Part shown: piece after piece, positions 18,617-27,695 of the stretch
How positions within the stretch are numbered: position 1 is the stretch's first letter
How the letters are laid out: every line of letters begins with the position of its first letter
Source of the DNA: Paenibacillus sp. YPG26
GTDB lineage: Bacteria; Bacillota; Bacilli; Paenibacillales; Paenibacillaceae
Assembly (NCBI RefSeq): GCF_023704175.1
Contig: NZ_CP084530.1
Span: 2,192,001-2,256,000 of the forward strand
DNA: 64,000 bases
Direction: 5' to 3'
Translations under genes and position numbers: made by a program
The notes under the pieces: generated by a model
Database searches by the model: none
Told to the model about the DNA's origin: nothing
The model's input: the letters and a program-made list of their open reading frames with translations, nothing else

Positions 18617-19954
18617 TTGACATCAACTGAGGATTCACTTCAGAAAAGGCTGCTCCCCCGACATATCACCTTTATGGCGATGGGCGGGGTCATTGGTACG
18701 GGTATTTTCAAAGGAAGCTCCGAGACGATAAATCTCGTGGGTCCGGGAGTTATCTTTTCCTATATCTTTGCCGGATTACTGTTGCTGGTCGTTATGGGCG
18801 CTATCGCAGAAATGGCCACTGTATATCCGAACAGAAATATGAAAGATTTCATACGTGAGGCTTTCGGGGAACGCGTATCCTTCATCGTGGGCTGGCTGTA
18901 TTGCTTCATGTGGCTGTCCGTGTGTGTTATAGAAGTAATTGCGGCTGGGAGCTTCCTTCAATATTGGCTTCCCGGCGTTCCATTGTGGACTTTAAGCCTT
19001 GCAAGTGCGGCATTGATCATTCTCATTAACATGATGAATGTCCGGGGATATGGTGAGATGGAATTTTGGCTTGCCGGGATCAAGATATTTATGATTATTG
19101 TATTTATCGTGTTAGGTGCGTGCATCCTGCTTGGTATCCTTCCTGGCCAAACCTCCCCCGGACTCAGCAACTATACCGAACACGGGGGGTTTTTCCCGAA
19201 TGGATGGACAGCGATCTTCTCTGCCCTGCTGATTGTTATGTTCTCTTACGGTGGATCTGAATTGATCGGTCTTACCCTGACGGAGACGGAAAATGCGGAG
19301 AAAATCCTGCCGAAAGTGGTTAAAAGCTTCATTCTGCGAGTGGTCTTTTTCTATACTCTGCCGATTCTGATCATTTGCGGATTAATTCCTTGGAATCAGC
19401 TAAATGAGACAACAAGTCCTTTTGTGCAGGTACTCAGTTCCACAGGGCTGCAGGGCGCCGCGCATTTGATGAATTTCATTCTTGTTACAGCTGTCCTCTC
19501 TGCAGCCAACTCTGGAATCTATGGGGCAACACGTATGCTTCATTCCATGGCTAAAGATGCCGAGGCCCCTCGCTGGATGGGTAAGCTTTCAACGCAGGGA
19601 GTTCCTGTAGGGAGTCTGTATTTCTGTGCCGTTCTTCTGCTGATTGGTTCACTCTTGGCCTTCATTACGCAGGAAGGATTATTCCGTGTGTTAATGGCTG
19701 TGCCGGGCTTTGTCGTGATGCTGGTATGGATATGCATTTGTCTCTCCCAGATCAAGCTTCGTAAAATGTATCCGAAAAAGCCTGCCTTCCAAATCTGGGG
19801 CTTCCCTTATGTTCCGGCTCTTACTGCTCTAACTCTTGGAGTCATCGCTATCTTGTTCATGCTTGATGTCCAGAATCGAATCAGCATTGTTGTATGCTTG
19901 AGCTTGGCGGCTCTCCTGACCATTTGGTCGATATTCAAATTCCAGAAAAGATAA
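18617..19954 (+). CDS. Amino-acid permease (APC family)
   Basis: Secondary transporter of 445 residues with about 12 membrane segments, of the amino-acid transporter branch that includes AnsP, GabP and RocE. The conserved first helix motif GGVIGTGIFKGS is at residues 23-34. The start is TTG at 18617, seven bases after AGGAGG. Substrate cannot be named from sequence. It stands alone, ended by a strong hairpin, and has a near-match nitrogen-control box upstream. Confidence 0.87.
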   Translation: MTSTEDSLQKRLLPRHITFMAMGGVIGTGIFKGSSETINLVGPGVIFSYIFAGLLLLVVMGAIAEMATVYPNRNMKDFIREAFGERVSFIVGWLYCFMWLSVCVIEVIAAGSFLQYWLPGVPLWTLSLASAALIILINMMNVRGYGEMEFWLAGIKIFMIIVFIVLGACILLGILPGQTSPGLSNYTEHGGFFPNGWTAIFSALLIVMFSYGGSELIGLTLTETENAEKILPKVVKSFILRVVFFYTLPILIICGLIPWNQLNETTSPFVQVLSSTGLQGAAHLMNFILVTAVLSAANSGIYGATRMLHSMAKDAEAPRWMGKLSTQGVPVGSLYFCAVLLLIGSLLAFITQEGLFRVLMAVPGFVVMLVWICICLSQIKLRKMYPKKPAFQIWGFPYVPALTALTLGVIAILFMLDVQNRISIVVCLSLAALLTIWSIFKFQKR

Positions 19955-19970
19955 ATATACGCGAACCAAA

Positions 19971-20000
19971 AAGCCCCTTCTACTCAGGTAGAGGGGCTTA
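19971..20000 (+). terminator. Terminator between convergent genes
   Basis: AAGCCCCTTCTAC and GTAGAGGGGCTT form a long stem with a TCAG loop, followed by ATCTTATTTCC. It serves the permease gene and may also work for the convergent gene ending at 20015. Confidence 0.85.
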
Positions 20001-20014
20001 TCTTATTTCCACAC

Positions 20015-20296
20015 CTAATGTGACTGTGTATCCTGTGACTCGGTATAAGATTTGATTTTATTTAGAAGGGTGCCACTATTTGTAGTGAATAATATATATG
20101 ACTTTGTGCTGGTATTAATAACAATTCGATCTGTTGTATTGTAGGGGGTACCGATTCTCACAGCATCTGCTCCTTCACCAGCGTAAGTGTCATCTTCGTA
20201 CACTTCTTTGATGTCCGAGAGAGGTATTTCAGTTGAAGACATCTGCCAATGAATAATAAGATTAAAATCGTTTCTCGTAACGTTGATGCCTAGCAT
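20015..20296 (-). CDS. SunI/YnzG-like PH-fold protein (bacteriocin-immunity family)
   Basis: A 93-residue protein resembling SunI, the sublancin-168 immunity protein of B. subtilis, and its paralogue YnzG. Visible features are the start MLGINVTRND, the segment IPLSDIKEVYEDDTYAG and the core AVRIGTPYNTTDRIVI, typical of this small bacterial PH-like fold. SunI carries an N-terminal membrane anchor, but this protein shows no clear transmembrane helix. No bacteriocin precursor, modification enzyme or peptidase-containing ABC transporter is nearby, so it is an orphan. Family call from memory of the motif; immunity function is not shown. Confidence 0.6.
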   Translation of the reverse strand: MLGINVTRNDFNLIIHWQMSSTEIPLSDIKEVYEDDTYAGEGADAVRIGTPYNTTDRIVINTSTKSYILFTTNSGTLLNKIKSYTESQDTQSH

Positions 20297-20484
20297 AATC
20301 TACTCTGCCCCCTTTAATCATGAGGAATTAACTTGAACAGCCGATTGACTAATTTATTTATGGGTACACGGGGTACTATATTTTATTTAACCAAAATTTG
20401 GAATACAAAACAATAAATACTCCTTTCTCACAAAGAGAGAACTTATAGATCCTTCCAAACTCAATTATCCAACCATATTACTCA

Positions 20485-20526
20485 TAAAAAAACACAGCAT
20501 CGACTCTCGAACAAGTCAACGCTGTG
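20485..20526 (-). terminator. Terminator overlapping the stop of the siderophore ATPase gene
   Basis: CACAGCGTTGACT pairs with AGTCGATGCTGTG (one mismatch), followed on the minus strand by seven T residues. The TGA stop at 20516 lies inside the stem. Confidence 0.85.
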
Positions 20527-21343
20527 CCTCTCTCTGCTTCGACTGTATTCCCTTTGCCGCGCTCAAGCTGCTGGTGGTGTAAGGAATACATAATGGCGTG
20601 CCGTACAAGGGATCTGGAATGATCTCACATTTCAGACGAAATACCTGTTCAATCAACTGCTCGTTCACAACCTCTCCCGGCTCACCTTGCGCCTCGATTC
20701 GGCCAGCCCGAATGGCTACAAGATGATCGGCATACCGGCATGCCAGATTAAGGTCATGCAGCACCATCACAATGGTGCGCTCGTCCCGCCTGTTCATCTC
20801 ATACAGAAGATCGAGAACCTCAATCTGATGCGTCATATCCAGATAAGTTGTAGGCTCATCCAGCAAAATAATAGGTGTCTCCTGAGCAAGGGTCATGGCG
20901 ATCCAGGCTCGCTGCCGCTGACCCCCCGACAGGGAATCCACTGTGCGTTCCGACAGCTCACTCATTCCCGTGGCTTCAAGTGCTGCCCCGACAATGCGCT
21001 CATCCTCTTGTGACCATTGTCTCAGCCAGCTCTGGTAGGGATAACGTCCTTGCTTAACGAGCTGAAGGACGGTTAAGCCCTCCGGTGCAACCGGCCCCTG
21101 GGGCAGGATCGCGAGCTTGCGGGCAACTTCCTTGGTCGCCATGCGGGAAATATCGCCCCCATCCAGCATAACTGTTCCATGCTGAGGCTTAAGAAGCCGT
21201 GCCATAGATCTTAATAGTGTTGATTTGCCGCAGCCATTGCTACCTATAAATACCGTTATCTTCCCTTTAGGAATCGATAGATTCAGACTCTTGAATATAT
21301 AGTTATCCCCATAGGATAGTCCCAGTCCCTCAGCTTCGAGCAT
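20516..21343 (-). CDS. Ferric-siderophore ABC importer ATPase (FecE/FhuC type)
   Basis: ATPase of an iron-siderophore importer, 275 residues. Walker [14 protein letters not shown] is at about residues 35-47, signature [10 protein letters not shown], Walker B IILLDEP, and the switch His lies in VLHD. ATG 21343 is chosen since GGAGG lies eight bases before it; the frame extends 69 bp further into the end of the upstream permease gene. It is the last gene of a three-gene operon with two FecCD permeases. Confidence 0.93.
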   Translation of the reverse strand: MLEAEGLGLSYGDNYIFKSLNLSIPKGKITVFIGSNGCGKSTLLRSMARLLKPQHGTVMLDGGDISRMATKEVARKLAILPQGPVAPEGLTVLQLVKQGRYPYQSWLRQWSQEDERIVGAALEATGMSELSERTVDSLSGGQRQRAWIAMTLAQETPIILLDEPTTYLDMTHQIEVLDLLYEMNRRDERTIVMVLHDLNLACRYADHLVAIRAGRIEAQGEPGEVVNEQLIEQVFRLKCEIIPDPLYGTPLCIPYTTSSLSAAKGIQSKQREAQR

Positions 21344-21359
21344 GAATAGTTCCTCCAGT

Positions 21360-22406
21360 CTAGTAACGATTGCGATTCCGGTATAGCATGTACATGAAGA
21401 AAGGGGCTCCAATCGCGGCGGTCAATACGCCGGCAGGCACATCCTTGGGCATAAAGAGAGTTCGCGCTGCCAAATCTGACACAAGCAGAATAATCGCGCC
21501 CAGCAGAGCGCTTACCGGAACAACGCTCCCGAATGATGAGCCGACAAGCTTCCGAGCCATGTGTGGTGCCATGAGGCCAATGAATGCGATCGCGCCTCCG
21601 ATAGCCACAGCAGCTCCAGCCAAGGCTACACTCAGCATAATCAATATTAGGCGCTGTCTCTGCACTTGTGCCCCTGCACTGCTGGCGGTATCATCTCCAA
21701 GTGATTGGATATTCACATTGCGGGCTTGAAGCCAGGTAACAGGAAGCAGAATGGCTGCCCAAGGCAGCAGGATGAGCACATCCTTATCCCAAGACACACC
21801 GTAAATACTGCCGGTCATGAACGTTAATGAACGTTCCGCCAGCTGCATGGGTCCCGAGATGATGAACATATAAGACAGGGACTTAATGGCTGCCGAGAGG
21901 CCGATTCCGATGAGAACGAGCCTTAGAGGGTCGACCCCTCTTTTCCACGATAAGACGTACAATAGTCCTGTCACCAACAAAGCTCCAAGTATGGAAGCAA
22001 TGGGCATCCAGTGCAGTGGAACGGTTCCTTTCAGCAGAAAGATGAACAGAACAGCCCCAAGGGAAGCGCCTTCTGTAATGCCGGCTACATCCGGGGAGGC
22101 CAGGGGATTACGAATAACTCCCTGCAGAACAGCACCCGCGACAGCAAGCGAAGCTCCAACCAAGATCGCAATCATCATGCGCGGGAGCCGAAGCTTCTCA
22201 ACAACAACCTGATGTGCGGGCTCCCCCATTCCCAGAAGGACCTTAACTACGTTCATCGGGGATATGTACATACTACCCAAGCCAGTGCTGACAATCATAA
22301 TAGCTATAGCAAGGACCAGCAGAACTGCGCAGATCCAGATTGTCCTTTTCTCAATAAGTAAGGAGAATCGCGAACCTGCAGATCGTATCGATTTGTATTT
22401 GCTCAT
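21360..22406 (-). CDS. Ferric-siderophore ABC permease, second (FecCD family)
   Basis: Integral membrane subunit of 348 residues with about nine to ten helices, BtuC/FhuG fold. The family motif is seen in [20 protein letters not shown] near residue 74 and in the coupling region [19 protein letters not shown]. Its ATG shares one base with the stop of the preceding permease gene (TAATG), so translation is coupled. It forms a heterodimer with that product. Similar in order and size to YfhA of B. subtilis. Confidence 0.92.
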   Translation of the reverse strand: MSKYKSIRSAGSRFSLLIEKRTIWICAVLLVLAIAIMIVSTGLGSMYISPMNVVKVLLGMGEPAHQVVVEKLRLPRMMIAILVGASLAVAGAVLQGVIRNPLASPDVAGITEGASLGAVLFIFLLKGTVPLHWMPIASILGALLVTGLLYVLSWKRGVDPLRLVLIGIGLSAAIKSLSYMFIISGPMQLAERSLTFMTGSIYGVSWDKDVLILLPWAAILLPVTWLQARNVNIQSLGDDTASSAGAQVQRQRLILIMLSVALAGAAVAIGGAIAFIGLMAPHMARKLVGSSFGSVVPVSALLGAIILLVSDLAARTLFMPKDVPAGVLTAAIGAPFFMYMLYRNRNRY

Positions 22407-23386
22407 TACGTCCGTCTGCCTTTCCTAGCGATGTAGACAAAGAAGGGTACTCCCATAATCGCGGTCATGACACCTACAGGGACCTCCCTCGGCATAGCTA
22501 TATATCTTGATCCTAAGTCGGCTGCCACAAGCAGGATCGCACCGAGCACCGCGCTGTAAGGCAGTATCCACCTGTGATCGGTTCCCACCAGATAACGGAC
22601 AATATGCGGTATGATAATGCCTATAAAAGCAATCGGTCCTGCGGCAGCAACCGAACCGCCCGCCAGCAGGATAACAGAAGCTGCACCAAGCCATTTGATT
22701 CGGGCCGGATTCTGCCCAAGTCCCTGAGCCAGATCGTCCCCCATGGCAAGCACATTCAGATGCCTGCCCATCAAGAGAGCTATACCCAATCCGCAGGCCA
22801 TATAAGGCCATACAGCCTCAAGCTGGCTCATTTCCCTGCCGGCTACCGAACCGACCAGCCATGCCAGAATCTGATCGAACATTTTACCATCTGTAAGCAT
22901 TAGCCCCTGCGTAAGTGAAGCGAAAAATGCCGTCATGGAGGCCCCGGCCAGTGTGATTTTGACCGGTGTCATTCCATCTCTACCGATACTGCCCAGCAAG
23001 AACACGATTCCCCCGCTTAGTGTAGCTCCGATCAGAGCTACCCAGGTGAATGCATGCTGACCGGTAATACCAAGAAATGTACCGCAGAGCATAATGAAGA
23101 AGGCCGCGCCTGCGTTCACTCCAAGTGTGCTTGGAGAAGCAATCGGATTACGGGTCAACACCTGCATGACCGCCCCTGCAACCGCAAGACATGCTCCAAC
23201 AGCAGCAGCTATTACCGCTCTCGGAACCCTGGTCGTCCGAATAACCAGATGTTCATTGCTGCCATTGTAATGGGTAACAGATTCCCAGACAGTTCTAAGC
23301 GGAATGTCGGTTACCCCAAAAGCGATGCTGCACACCATAACACCTGTAAGTACAAGCAAAGATAAGATTAGATACACAACTCTCAT
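22406..23386 (-). CDS. Ferric-siderophore ABC permease, first (FecCD family)
   Basis: First gene of the importer operon, 326 residues, FecCD fold with about nine helices. Motifs: RVPRAVIAAAVGACLAVAGA near residue 50 and the coupling helix GPIAFIGIIIPHIVRYLVG. Two starts are possible: ATG 23386, used here because it begins directly with the first hydrophobic helix, or GTG 23395 closer to AGAAG. The promoter region lies in the 240-bp gap shared with the divergent binding-protein gene and carries Fur boxes. Confidence 0.9.
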   Translation of the reverse strand: MRVVYLILSLLVLTGVMVCSIAFGVTDIPLRTVWESVTHYNGSNEHLVIRTTRVPRAVIAAAVGACLAVAGAVMQVLTRNPIASPSTLGVNAGAAFFIMLCGTFLGITGQHAFTWVALIGATLSGGIVFLLGSIGRDGMTPVKITLAGASMTAFFASLTQGLMLTDGKMFDQILAWLVGSVAGREMSQLEAVWPYMACGLGIALLMGRHLNVLAMGDDLAQGLGQNPARIKWLGAASVILLAGGSVAAAGPIAFIGIIIPHIVRYLVGTDHRWILPYSAVLGAILLVAADLGSRYIAMPREVPVGVMTAIMGVPFFVYIARKGRRT

Positions 23387-23476
23387 ATAGATCACATTCT
23401 TCTGTTAAATTTCTAAATATAATGACCAGAACCAGCTTGGGCCTATTAGCCCAGCCGTCCGCCGTTACCTGTATGA

Positions 23477-23506
23477 ATTTTAGATTAAAGACTATGAACT
23501 TGTCAA
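23477..23506 (-). promoter_or_regulatory. Promoter of the siderophore permease operon
   Basis: On the minus strand TTGACA (23501-23506) and TAAAAT (23477-23482) are 18 bp apart. The first Fur box begins seven bases upstream of the -35. Confidence 0.6.
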
Positions 23507-23512
23507 CGAACA

Positions 23513-23527
23513 TGATAATCATTCTCA
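23513..23527. promoter_or_regulatory. Fur box 1
   Basis: TGATAATCATTCTCA, one base from the 7-1-7 Fur consensus TGATAAT-N-ATTATCA. It lies between the two divergent promoters, next to both -35 elements, so a single Fur dimer could affect both directions. Confidence 0.85.
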
Positions 23528-23535
23528 GTTTGTTG

Positions 23536-23565
23536 TTGACAACAGGGCTAAACTCCTATTATAGT
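23536..23565 (+). promoter_or_regulatory. Promoter of the siderophore-binding protein gene
   Basis: TTGACA (23536-23541) and TATAGT (23560-23565) with an 18-bp spacer; predicted start near 23572, just ahead of the second Fur box. Confidence 0.65.
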
Positions 23566-23577
23566 TTGATCTGTCAG

Positions 23578-23592
23578 TGATAATCATTCTCA
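23578..23592. promoter_or_regulatory. Fur box 2
   Basis: An exact second copy of TGATAATCATTCTCA, 65 bp after the first, located a few bases downstream of the predicted start of the binding-protein gene, a typical repression site. Confidence 0.88.
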
Positions 23593-23632
23593 TCATAGAC
23601 AATACATAATTTATAGGGGGACATCGATTCAT

Positions 23633-24652
23633 ATGTTATCTAGAACAACATCCAGCCGGTTAAGCCGGTCCGCCAAGCTTGGCACACTTGCCTTAATCCT
23701 GATCCTGATTCTGTCAGCATGCGGGAACAAAAACGCATCAGAATCAAGCCAGTCCGAAAAATCTTCATCTAATACCGCTGCTCCTTCCACCACGGAGAGT
23801 CAGGTGCGCAAAGTTAAGCACGCTATGGGAGAAAGCGACATTACAGGCACTCCGCAAAAGGTTGTCGTATTGACGAACGAAGGAACCGAGGCACTGCTCG
23901 CCCTTGGCGTCAAGCCTATCGGTGCTGTAAAGTCATGGACCGGCAATCCCTGGTATGAACATATCAAGGCTGACATGGAAGGCGTGACCGAGGTTGGAGA
24001 AGAAAGCCAGCCGAATCTCGAGCTTATCGCCAGTCTCCAGCCAGATCTTATTATCGGCAACAAAATGCGTCAGGAAAAAGTCTACGAGCAGCTGAAGGCG
24101 ATCGCGCCTACCGTGATGGCTGAGGATCTGCGCGGCGAGTGGAAGACAAACTTCAAGCTCTATGCCGAAGCTCTCGGCAAGACGACCGAAGGCGATGCCT
24201 TAATGGCCGCCTATGACAAACGTATTGAAGATTTCAAAGCCAAAGCAGGTGATAAACTTAAGCAGACCGTCTCCGTTGTCCGGTTCATGGCCGGTAAGAC
24301 CCGTGTGTATCACACCAATACCTTCTCAGGGGTGATCTTCGAGCAGTTGGGTATTGCCCGCAATGAAATGACCAAGAATGCCAAAGACACCTTTGTTGAT
24401 GAGATCACCAAGGAAAGGCTTCCGGAAGCGGACGCGGATATCCTCTTCTACTTCACCTACGATACGGGTGACGGCAAGGCGAGCCAGACCGAGCTGGAAT
24501 GGACAAAGGATCCGCTGTGGAAGAACCTGAGTGCCGTGAAGAGTGGTCATGCGCACAAGGTCAATGATGCCATCTGGAATACTGCCGGTGGTTACAAAGC
24601 GGCGAACCTGATGCTGGATGATTTGTACAAAATCTACGACATTCAGCCATAA
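23633..24652 (+). CDS. Iron-siderophore-binding lipoprotein
   Basis: Extracellular substrate-binding lipoprotein of 339 residues for the importer encoded divergently. The signal ends in LILSAC with the lipid-bearing Cys at residue 30, followed by a Ser/Glu-rich linker. The body is a class III (FecB/BtuF-like) fold: KVVVLTNEGTEALLALGVKPIG, then a long helix linker. It resembles the YfiY type of hydroxamate/schizokinen-binding proteins, but the siderophore cannot be named. GGGGG precedes ATG 23633. Fur control is expected from the two boxes upstream. Confidence 0.9.
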   Translation: MLSRTTSSRLSRSAKLGTLALILILILSACGNKNASESSQSEKSSSNTAAPSTTESQVRKVKHAMGESDITGTPQKVVVLTNEGTEALLALGVKPIGAVKSWTGNPWYEHIKADMEGVTEVGEESQPNLELIASLQPDLIIGNKMRQEKVYEQLKAIAPTVMAEDLRGEWKTNFKLYAEALGKTTEGDALMAAYDKRIEDFKAKAGDKLKQTVSVVRFMAGKTRVYHTNTFSGVIFEQLGIARNEMTKNAKDTFVDEITKERLPEADADILFYFTYDTGDGKASQTELEWTKDPLWKNLSAVKSGHAHKVNDAIWNTAGGYKAANLMLDDLYKIYDIQP

Positions 24653-24672
24653 AAGAATTTCAGTTCAAATAC

Positions 24673-24720
24673 GGGCTGTCCCAAGTCATCATGGATGACG
24701 AAGGGATAGCCCTTTCTTTT
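24673..24720 (+). terminator. Terminator of the siderophore-binding protein gene
   Basis: GGGCTGTCCC pairs with GGGATAGCCC (one mismatch), with an inner GTCATC/GATGAC stem, followed by TTTCTTTT. Confidence 0.85.
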
Positions 24721-24842
24721 GTCCAGGCGCACAGATACAGTACCCTAGTACCTTGATCAAATGAGATGAACATGTGTAGTTCCGACCGGCTTATATCTGA
24801 TTTGGAAGCGTTGGAACTGCGCCCGGGTTAAATCATTGCTGA

Positions 24843-26116
24843 CTAGGTAAAAGAACCCGCTGTAATCGGAGTCAAGGCACGGGTCTGATCCAGATAGATG
24901 AAGGCATCGTAGCGCCTTGCGATCCGGGTGGGCACATAGTTCCCCAGCTCCCATTCGGGGTGGTACACGACTCCAATGGCGCGATGGCCTATAATGGAGT
25001 CCTCTAATATCGAATCAGCAGACTTGAAAATAAGCAGCTTGTCTTCGGCTCCATGCCTGTGCAGCAGTTCCTCCCAGCTGTTCCTGATCGCACCCGGTAC
25101 ACGCATCTCCTCCTGGGGAGCTCCCCAGGCCTGGCCCGCTATCACGGTTCCGCGATACGTACCGAAGCCAATTGCAAATACCTCATCCGCATACTTTTCT
25201 CGAAGCAGCTGACCTACGTTGACCATTCCCTCGTCTGCCATATCGGTAGCCCTGGCATCACCAATGTGTGTATTGTGTTCCCATACGACTGCGCGTGCAT
25301 CTTGACCGTGATAATCCATCAGCCTCTCCAACGCATCCACCATGTGGCGGTCCCTTATGTTCCATGAAGCCGCATCGTGCCTGATCATGGTTCTGTAGTA
25401 AGCTTCTGCACCCTTTACAGCGAGAGCGTTCATCTCGGCACCAAGTGCCTTCTCCCGATCTTGGGTATAAGCACCTTCCACCTGTCCTGAAGCCTGCGTA
25501 GAAGCGAAATGATCTCATCTTCGCAGCCTTCCCCATAGAGAGAAGCTGAAATTCCATAAGATTGTTCGTTCCGATGATGAGGCTCAAAGCATGCAAAGGC
25601 CCGTTTTGCGGCATCCAGATCATCTGTGCTTCGAGTGCTGCTCAGATACTTCAAAATTTCATCCATCGATTCCCAAAGGCTGTAGACGTCGATTCCGTAG
25701 AATCCAACCTTCTCCTCTTCTGACTTGCCCTTGTTGTAACTCCGCAGCCATTCGGCCAGCTCACGTATTTCATGATTGGCCCACATCCAGGTTGGCCAGC
25801 GTGTGAAGTCCCGCATAGCGTCTTCGGCATTAGCACCTGCCCCTTCATAACCCTTCACGTAGCGGTTCAGCGTATAACAGGACGGCCAATCCCCTTCAAC
25901 AGCGATAAATCGGATACCCTTCTCCATAATGAGCTGTTTGGTCAGCTTTGCACGGATGGTGTAGTACTCTGAGGTGCCATGAGAAGCTTCACCAAGAAGC
26001 ACATACCTAGCTTCCCCTATATGCTCCACCAGGTGATCCAGCTTGTCCCGGTTGAAGAGAACAGCAACCTTGTTGATTGAATCCAGTATCGACTGATACA
26101 TCGATTGATCCTTCAT
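24843..26116 (-). pseudogene. Erythromycin-esterase-like protein, split by a frameshift
   Basis: Two adjoining frames together make one erythromycin esterase family protein of about 420 residues. The first (26116 to about 25480) has the N-terminal motif LLGEASHGTSEYY and VEGDWPSCY; the second (about 25481 to 24843) has VVWEHNTHIGDARAT and the end FIYLDQTRAL. They differ by one reading frame near 25470-25490, where AGGTG is repeated (AGGTGGAAGGTG), a likely slip site. The start ATG 26116 has GGAAGGCGG upstream. Catalytic His/Glu residues of the family are present on both halves. Either a recent inactivation or a sequencing error; real function of such chromosomal members is unclear. Confidence 0.75.
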
Positions 26117-26282
26117 GTTATCCGCCTTCCGTTTAAAGATGAATATCTCTTCAGAAAGTGTGCACGCAAAACCGGTTAAACATGCGTCTTCGTGATAATC
26201 ATTGGTTGCTCTATTTGATGGGTTAGGTTAAAATTAATCTTCCTAATTATGAATGAAACACATGAGATCGTGAGGTAAACCA

Positions 26283-26666
26283 ATGATTGAGATAAAAATA
26301 TCCACAATTAGCGGCGGCGAGTTCAAAAGAGGAGTCTTCGCAACAAGAGATATTGCCAAAGACGAGCTTATCCATGAAGCGCCTGTCATCCCCTATCCCA
26401 ATGAACAGCATGAATTCATAGAGAAGACTATACTCGCAGATTATGTATTCGAGTATGGGATTAACCATACCGCGGTTCTCTTGGGGTATGGCAGTCTGTT
26501 CAACCACTCTTATGAGCCCAATGCCATTTATGACATTAATTTTGAGCAGCATACCTTTGATTTCTACGCCTACACCGACATCAAGGCCGGGGAAGAGATT
26601 TTTATTAACTATAACGGGGAAGCCGACTGCGATGATCCATTATGGTTCTATGAGGAACAGGAATAA
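26283..26666 (+). CDS. SET-domain protein
   Basis: A 127-residue stand-alone SET domain, the fold of protein-lysine methyltransferases. The start GEFKRGVFATRDIAKDELI is the usual SET N-strand; the hallmark GSLFNHSYEPNA (about residues 71-82, SAM-binding N-H-S) and AGEEIFINYNGE (catalytic Tyr) follow. The post-SET cysteines are absent. GAGGT precedes the ATG. It has a strong terminator of its own and no neighbour that points to a substrate. Small bacterial SET proteins are mostly uncharacterised; activity is inferred from the conserved NHS and Tyr. Confidence 0.85.
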   Translation: MIEIKISTISGGEFKRGVFATRDIAKDELIHEAPVIPYPNEQHEFIEKTILADYVFEYGINHTAVLLGYGSLFNHSYEPNAIYDINFEQHTFDFYAYTDIKAGEEIFINYNGEADCDDPLWFYEEQE

Positions 26667-26700
26667 ATAACTACGTCTGGTTGCCTGGCCTGTCCGGGAC

Positions 26701-26748
26701 GCAAAGAGTCTGCCTTCAGTTCAGAAGGCAGACTCTTTGCGCGTTTTT
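26701..26748 (+). terminator. Strong terminator after the SET gene
   Basis: A perfect 17-bp stem (GCAAAGAGTCTGCCTTC with its complement), a 6-base loop and a TTTTT tail after GCG. It faces the convergent DUF2935 gene and may serve both. Confidence 0.92.
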
Positions 26749-26788
26749 CCAAATATACCTAACTTTCTGCTAACCACTTTCTTCCTCA

Positions 26789-27604
26789 TCAGTGATGGAT
26801 CAGAGGCGCATTTCCTTTCCCGGTTAAGGAGTTCTCGAACATATCAATAATCTCCAGGAACCGTTCAGCTTCGCGGAATACATGGTCCGCAAGGAGCGGA
26901 TGAATAATGCTTTTAATTCTGCATTGCTCGATCAGATCCCGGGCGGTTTTCTTGAAATCCCGTAATGATTTAACGGATACCCTGTTCTGATCCAGGAACT
27001 GATCCAGAATCGGAGCAGTCTGGGACTGAGGCCGCATGGAGTCGAGATCACGGGCCTGGAACAACAACTGATCGAAGTCGTTGCTGAATTCTCTCGCCTG
27101 ATCCACAAGCTTTCGTTCAGAAGGATCGAGAAGGTGCCCGATGAACTTCGCATGGTCCGCCATAATCCGCAAGAAGAATACATTCTCGTCAATAATGGCA
27201 TCGTATAAAGGCTCTAGCTTGCCTTCATTTAACTCCTCCAAGCGATTTCTGAAATAGTTGGCTTCTCTACTCACATGATCAACCAATAACGGGAAGTTGT
27301 TCTGTCCAGGAAGCTTACAAGTCAAGATTAAGCCTAGTACTTTTCTTTTGAATGCCCATATATGACTGACCGCTGTATGGACCTCCTGATTGAACTGCCG
27401 AATTAATTGCGGGTCCGTATCAAGAGAGAAGGAATGAACCCGGTTCTCAATATCCTCAAAAATCCGGTAGAAGTGTTGAGCTTCCTTAATGAGTTCCGTG
27501 TCTTCTGCGCGGAAACCGAGTCCCAGAAAAAAAGAATGTTCTTTCATAATCCTCGACCAGAAGCTGACTTCTTCAAGCGACTGAGCCACAAAACGGTCTG
27601 ACAT
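26789..27604 (-). CDS. DUF2935 family protein (two four-helix repeats)
   Basis: A 271-residue, all-helical, soluble protein made of two similar halves. Each half opens with an acidic/His motif: FWSRIMKEHSFFLGLGF (about residues 15-31) and VFFLRIMADHAKFIGHLL (about 146-163), and each has a second His further on (DHVSREANYF; DHVFREAERF). This E/H spacing recalls di-metal four-helix bundles, and the DUF2935 family is common in spore-forming Firmicutes. The metal-binding idea is inference. A GAGGGAAG ribosome site precedes the ATG at 27604. Confidence 0.8.
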   Translation of the reverse strand: MSDRFVAQSLEEVSFWSRIMKEHSFFLGLGFRAEDTELIKEAQHFYRIFEDIENRVHSFSLDTDPQLIRQFNQEVHTAVSHIWAFKRKVLGLILTCKLPGQNNFPLLVDHVSREANYFRNRLEELNEGKLEPLYDAIIDENVFFLRIMADHAKFIGHLLDPSERKLVDQAREFSNDFDQLLFQARDLDSMRPQSQTAPILDQFLDQNRVSVKSLRDFKKTARDLIEQCRIKSIIHPLLADHVFREAERFLEIIDMFENSLTGKGNAPLIHH

Positions 27605-27695
27605 TTGCTTCCCTCCTCAAAATCAACCTATTTAGACCCTATGCTGACTAAGCTTGGATCAATACCTGATTTAATCAGGAGGTTAAGCAGATGAC

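Noticed and set aside
26190-26205. Fur-box-like TGATAATCATTGGTT
   Set aside because: The right half does not match (three or more mismatches) and the flanking genes are not iron-related.
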